Part shown: one piece after another, positions 60,912 through 64,000 of the stretch
Layout of the letters: each line of letters opens with the position of its first letter
How positions within the stretch are numbered: the stretch's first letter is position 1
Assembly: GCF_008638365.1 (NCBI RefSeq)
Contig: NZ_ML703337.1
Location: 29,830-93,829 of the forward strand
DNA from: Nocardiopsis quinghaiensis
GTDB taxonomy: Bacteria > Actinomycetota > Actinomycetes > Streptosporangiales > Streptosporangiaceae
Reading direction: 5' to 3'
Length of the DNA stretch: 64,000 nt
Notes under the pieces: model-generated
Told to the model about the DNA's origin: nothing
Database searches by the model: none
The model's input: the letters and a program-made list of their open reading frames with translations, nothing else
Program-made: the position numbers and the translations under genes

Positions 60912-61456
60912 GACGTCTCCTCCAAGGGCTGGGAGGGGGTGAGGTCGGGGTAGACCTGCGTCCAGGCATCCCCGGTCCACATCTGCGCACGGGCCGAAGC
61001 GGTCGAGAGCGCGAGTATCCGCGCGGCCTGGTGAGCGGCGCCGTGGTCCGGGAACGCATCACCCGGAAGGGTGAGCGTCCTCAGCTGCGGAATGTCCCAC
61101 TCGTTGAACAGACGCACCGCGTAGCGCTGTGCCTGTGCGGTGCTCACAACGAACTCGGCGGTCTCGTACTCGTCGGCGAGGTGGTCGTAGACCGTTGCGG
61201 CGCGGAGGGGGTGGCCGTCCGCGTCGCGGCACTGGTCCACGTAGCCGGCTACGAGGTTGCGTGCCGCGAGAGTGGCCGGGGAGAACTCGGTGTCACCACC
61301 GCGCCCGTGGTCGTAGAGGGTGCCGAGTGGCGTGGAGTCCACGCACAGGTCAGCGGTCCAGGCGACCCCGCTGGTGGGTATCGGCAGTTCGGCCAGATGG
61401 GTGACCCGGATACGGTCGGTGGGTACGCGCATACCGGTATGCGGCAGGGTGATCAT
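60908..61456 (-). CDS. Hypothetical protein, paralogue B of an element-specific pair
   Basis: This 182-residue protein starts MITLPHTGMRVPTDRIRVTHLAELP and contains YVDQCRDADGHPLRAATVYDHLADEYETAEFVVSTAQAQRYAVRLFNEWDIPQLRTLTL and MWTGDAWTQVYPDL, each matching a segment of paralogue A in the same order. The pair arose by duplication and stayed adjacent. It overlaps the methylase stop and the next start by four bases each. Function is unknown; coexpression with a clamp and a methylase hints at a DNA-related role. Confidence 0.7.
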   Translation of the reverse strand: MITLPHTGMRVPTDRIRVTHLAELPIPTSGVAWTADLCVDSTPLGTLYDHGRGGDTEFSPATLAARNLVAGYVDQCRDADGHPLRAATVYDHLADEYETAEFVVSTAQAQRYAVRLFNEWDIPQLRTLTLPGDAFPDHGAAHQAARILALSTASARAQMWTGDAWTQVYPDLTPSQPLEETS

Positions 61457-62334
61457 CGCCTCTCCTTCCGTGAGTGCGGTCGGGTGTTGGGGCGTGGGGT
61501 GGTGAGGGTCTCCAGTGCGTCCAGCGTTCGCCGCATGATCCGCACGTGGTGAGCAGTGCGCACGGTCTCGTCCCGTTGCGCTAGGGCTCGGATGACGGCG
61601 TCCTCGCTCAGGGAGTCACCGACGCCGAGCACGACGCCGGAACCGAGCTCCCAGAGAACGGCGTTGACTGCGGCGCACGCGATGGCGAGCGGGTCCACGT
61701 CGATACCGACCCACGTCGCGCATGCAGGATCCTCTCCGCGCTCTCGCATGGTTCGGGCAGCGGCGCGGAACATTCCCCCGGTGCCGACCGTGGGCTCAAA
61801 GACGCTGTCGGTACCGCTGGGGAGGGATTGGCTCGACAGCAGGTCGGCGATGTGCCCGGGCGTGTAGAAGGCTCCTTGCGCGCTTTGGACGTTGCGCCCT
61901 TTCATCACGGTGAGCAGCACGCCGAACAGGTCCACTGAACGGCGGATGTCGGCATCACCGGTCAGGTCGAAAAGCCCTGTGCGTACGGCCGAGCGCGCCA
62001 CGTCGTGAGCTCCGCGCAGTGCCTGGTCCGAGAGCTGGCGGTCGCCGTGCCAGACCAGCGCGAACGGGGCTATGGGGTTGGCCAGGTCGGGGCGTGCGTT
62101 GAGGAAAGCGGTCCACTGCGTACGCACGAAACGGCGCATCTCATCGCGGCCCAGACCGGCGGCCCATACCGTGACGGCTTCGCGTTCGTGAGGTGGTGGT
62201 GCCAGGAAGGCGAAGGCGGCGACCACCGACAGGGGCACTTCGAGGTGCCCGTAACCGTGGGCACGGTGCCAGGCCGTGTCCACGGCGTCGGCGATGGCGT
62301 GCGCGTGCGCGTCCGGGGTCTTGTTCGTGGCCAT
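61453..62334 (-). CDS. N6-type DNA methylase-like protein without a visible NPPY motif
   Basis: The 293-residue protein contains the AdoMet-binding core of HsdM/N6 methylases: GAFYTPGHIADLLSSQSLP, motif I VFEPTVGTGGMFRAAARTM and the acidic loop TWVGIDVDPLAIACAAVNAVL. The catalytic (N/D)PPY/F motif expected after this point is not present; the sequence reads VLGVGDSLSEDAVIRALAQRD and ends soon after. It may bind AdoMet without methylating, or need a partner. GGAGG precedes the ATG. It is in an ATGA-coupled operon with the paralogue pair. Confidence 0.75.
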   Translation of the reverse strand: MATNKTPDAHAHAIADAVDTAWHRAHGYGHLEVPLSVVAAFAFLAPPPHEREAVTVWAAGLGRDEMRRFVRTQWTAFLNARPDLANPIAPFALVWHGDRQLSDQALRGAHDVARSAVRTGLFDLTGDADIRRSVDLFGVLLTVMKGRNVQSAQGAFYTPGHIADLLSSQSLPSGTDSVFEPTVGTGGMFRAAARTMRERGEDPACATWVGIDVDPLAIACAAVNAVLWELGSGVVLGVGDSLSEDAVIRALAQRDETVRTAHHVRIMRRTLDALETLTTPRPNTRPHSRKERR

Positions 62335-62351
62335 GGCAGAACCTCCGAAAG

Positions 62352-62380
62352 CGGGGTCGCCCCTGGCAGAGGCGACCCCG
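62352..62380. terminator. Hairpin between clamp and methylase genes
   Basis: CGGGGTCGCC (62352-62361) pairs perfectly with GGCGACCCCG (62371-62380) around a 9-nt loop, between the clamp stop and the methylase start. It may be a partial terminator that lowers expression of the downstream genes. Confidence 0.6.
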
Positions 62381-62388
62381 GAAAACGG

Positions 62389-63588
62389 TCAGCTGGTCGG
62401 CCGGATAGGCATGAGCAGGTGCCGGTAGGCGGCGCTGCTGACGTCCTCGTCGCCGTCGGTGACCACGACGGGCTTCGTGGTGGAACTGGCGTGCAGGGTG
62501 ACGGTGTCGCTGGTGACGCTGGACAGCGCGTCTTCCAGGAACTCGGGGTTGAACCTGAACCGCAGCAGCTCACCAGCGGCGACACCGTCCGTCTTGGCCG
62601 ACATCTCCGGAGAGACGGTCGGACCGGGCAGGTCCGGGGAGACGGTCACCGTGTCGGGGGTGACGGCCATGGCCAGCGGCAGGGCGTTCTCCCTCTTGGC
62701 CTTGAGGATGCCCCGCCCTCGCACGGTCGCGGTGAGCAGGTCGGCGCGGTCGGCGGTGACGGTCACGGGCACGGTGTCCGGGAACAGCCACCGGTACTTG
62801 GGGAAGTTGCCGACTTCCTCGTAACCCCGGATGAGCACGCGGACGTCGCCGCACGTGATCGCGAGCAGGTCGTCGGTGACACCGAGGCGTACGGTGTCGC
62901 CGGTCAGCTTCTTGGTGAGCTTGGCCAGCGTCTTTCCGTGCGCCAGCACCACACCCGTTTCGTGTTCCGTGGTCGCCGGAACGGTGGGCAGGGTGGACCA
63001 CACCAGGCGGTAGCGGTCGGTGGCGACCATGCTCATCTGGTGGCCGCTGGCCTCCAGACGGACCGTCTCCAGCACGGGCAGGTTCCAGTCAGCACCGATC
63101 GTGGCGACGGTGACCCGTCCCAGCTCGCGGACGAACCGCTCCCTGTCCACGCTGGCCAGCGTCGGGGGCGCGTCGGGCAGGATCGGGTAGTCGTCGGTGG
63201 GGTAGGCCTCGAAGGGCACCGTGTAGCCGTCCACGGTCACCGAGGGGGTGCCGTCGTCCACGGCGAAGGTCACCGGTGCGGCGTCGGCCTTGCGCTTGGG
63301 GGTGCCCTTCGCCGTCGCCGACAGCACGCCCTTGAGTTCGGCGTGGGAGACGACCACGCGTCCGGGCACCTGAACGGTTTCGGGCAGGGTGACCGTGATG
63401 GCGGTGTGGTAGTCGAATCCGGTCAGGGTGGCGGTGCCGTCGTCGTATCCGGTGATCAGGACACCGGCCAGCACGGGCACAGACGGTCGGGTGGCGATGG
63501 CGAGCCCGACCGTGTCCAGCGCGTCGGCGAGCACGCGACGCGTGGTGGTCAGGGCGAACGCGGTCGTGTCAGTCACGGTCGTGGTCAT
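62389..63588 (-). CDS. DNA polymerase III beta-subunit (sliding clamp)-like protein
   Basis: The 399-residue protein has the three-domain DnaN layout: domain I (LADALDTVGLAIATRPSVPVLAGVLITGYDDGTATLTGFDYHTAITVTLPE), domain II (VDRERFVRELGRVTVATIGADWNLPVLETVRLEASGHQMSMVATDRYRLVWSTLP) and domain III ending SSAAYRHLLMPIRPTS, which corresponds to the conserved C-terminus of bacterial clamps. A clamp tethers polymerases and repair proteins to DNA. As an element-borne copy it is probably a second clamp, possibly for element replication or resistance to host control. AGGGGGA precedes the ATG. It follows a 99-residue ORF by 12 bp. Confidence 0.88.
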   Translation of the reverse strand: MTTTVTDTTAFALTTTRRVLADALDTVGLAIATRPSVPVLAGVLITGYDDGTATLTGFDYHTAITVTLPETVQVPGRVVVSHAELKGVLSATAKGTPKRKADAAPVTFAVDDGTPSVTVDGYTVPFEAYPTDDYPILPDAPPTLASVDRERFVRELGRVTVATIGADWNLPVLETVRLEASGHQMSMVATDRYRLVWSTLPTVPATTEHETGVVLAHGKTLAKLTKKLTGDTVRLGVTDDLLAITCGDVRVLIRGYEEVGNFPKYRWLFPDTVPVTVTADRADLLTATVRGRGILKAKRENALPLAMAVTPDTVTVSPDLPGPTVSPEMSAKTDGVAAGELLRFRFNPEFLEDALSSVTSDTVTLHASSTTKPVVVTDGDEDVSSAAYRHLLMPIRPTS

Positions 63589-63600
63589 CGGGTTCCCCCT

Positions 63601-63900
63601 CTAGTTGTCCGCGTGGTGGATGTGGGTGTGTCCGGCGTGCAGGGACCAGCCGGTATTGGCGATTGCGCCGCTGAGCCGTTCGGCCACGGTGTCCGTGGCG
63701 GTGGCGCCGTCCCCGGCCACGCACACGGCGGTGACCAGGAGCGGGGAGGCGGGCACGACGTCGAAGTCCAGGACGTGAACGGTGCCGTTGCCGGTGTCGG
63801 CGAGTGCGAGCGTGAACAGGTCGGCGATCGCGCACACCGTCGCGTCCGACAGGTCGGTGTCAGGAGCGGTCGCGAAAATCTCGACGGTGAGAACAGGCAT
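63601..63900 (-). CDS. Hypothetical protein upstream of the clamp gene
   Basis: This 99-residue, Ala/Thr/Asp-rich soluble protein (MPVLTVEIFATAPDTDLSDA, later GWSLHAGHTHIHHADN) has a predicted alternating beta/alpha pattern and a His-rich C-terminus. GGAAGG lies six bases before the ATG at 63900. It is the most upstream visible gene of the clamp operon, with 12 bp to the clamp start. I do not recognise a family. Confidence 0.65.
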   Translation of the reverse strand: MPVLTVEIFATAPDTDLSDATVCAIADLFTLALADTGNGTVHVLDFDVVPASPLLVTAVCVAGDGATATDTVAERLSGAIANTGWSLHAGHTHIHHADN

Positions 63901-64000
63901 CGAAGAACCTTCCGGGGGTGGGGGCGCGGGGGCGGCCCCCCCCGGCAGGTGCCGAAGCGGCGCCGGGGTGAGGCAGCGGGGCGGTGGGCGGGGGCACGAT

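Noticed and set aside
60180..60953. 257-codon plus-strand ORF
   Set aside because: Most of it is antisense to the gene at 60384-60911, which has a good ribosome site and a paralogue. The opposite frame is a compositional shadow.
60384..61456. LPHTG near the N-termini of both paralogues as a sortase signal
   Set aside because: Sortase motifs lie at the C-terminus before a membrane helix and basic tail. These proteins have neither, nor a signal peptide.

Overview
The window is high-GC actinobacterial DNA. An SsgB-type sporulation protein, a CsoR copper repressor, a roadblock/LC7 protein, GTG/TTG starts, leaderless-looking promoters and 73-74 nt tRNAs (mostly without an encoded CCA) all fit a mycelial actinomycete. 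A relative of Nocardiopsis is my best guess, but that is an inference from gene content only. About 1-31.4 kb reads as chromosomal backbone and about 31.45-64 kb as an integrated conjugative element whose far end lies outside the window.

Backbone. A partial 2-oxoacid dehydrogenase E1-alpha gene leaves the left edge and is divergent from an Lrp/AsnC regulator. Next, on the minus strand, is a nucleoside-salvage block: deoC, a full aldehyde dehydrogenase and a short Cys-less ALDH paralogue, then (after a 24-bp perfect hairpin) purine nucleoside phosphorylase and a phosphohexomutase/phosphopentomutase. These could take nucleosides to pentose-1-P, pentose-5-P, acetaldehyde and acetate. There follow a GNAT protein, a DUF418 membrane protein, acetoacetyl-CoA synthetase, a HAD phosphatase, DUF4126 and DUF2630 proteins, csoR, and a type II NADH dehydrogenase. 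A TetR gene with two operator-like palindromes faces a leucine/acyl-CoA catabolic operon (carboxylase beta, biotin-carrying alpha, acyl-CoA dehydrogenase). Then come thrS, a PGPGW membrane protein, tRNA-Val(CAC), ssgB below a perfect Crp-type site, a class IV aminotransferase, a roadblock protein and a tRNA cluster (Gly, Gly, Cys, Val).

Integrated element. A tyrosine integrase and excisionase lie directly beside the 3' end of tRNA-Val(GAC). Cargo follows in order: a cytosine methyltransferase coupled to a PAPS-reductase-like protein; two tandem membrane/pentapeptide-repeat proteins bounded by shared inverted boxes and 23-bp TGTCA iterons; a Tni/Mu-type transposition module (HTH, degenerate ATPase, TniB ATPase, DDE transposase) with frameshifts in two genes; a 33-residue hydrophobic peptide; and a Xer-like recombinase with a 12-7-12 inverted site upstream. 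A winged-helix protein, a third pentapeptide protein and a sigma-region-4-like regulator lead into a compact type IV secretion operon (pilin, VirB6-, PrgI/VirB3-, VirB4-, VirD4-like, Replic_Relax, transglycosylase-NlpC/P60). Beyond a fourth, lower-GC pentapeptide gene is a minus-strand operon encoding a DnaN-like sliding clamp, a SAM-dependent methylase-like protein without a visible NPPY motif, and two paralogous unknown proteins.

The most unusual parts are the four-member family of leaderless membrane/pentapeptide genes with their flanking boxes, the palindromic site at the second recombinase, the disrupted genes between 33 and 43.6 kb, and the element-borne sliding clamp. No relaxase gene and no second attachment site are visible in this window.
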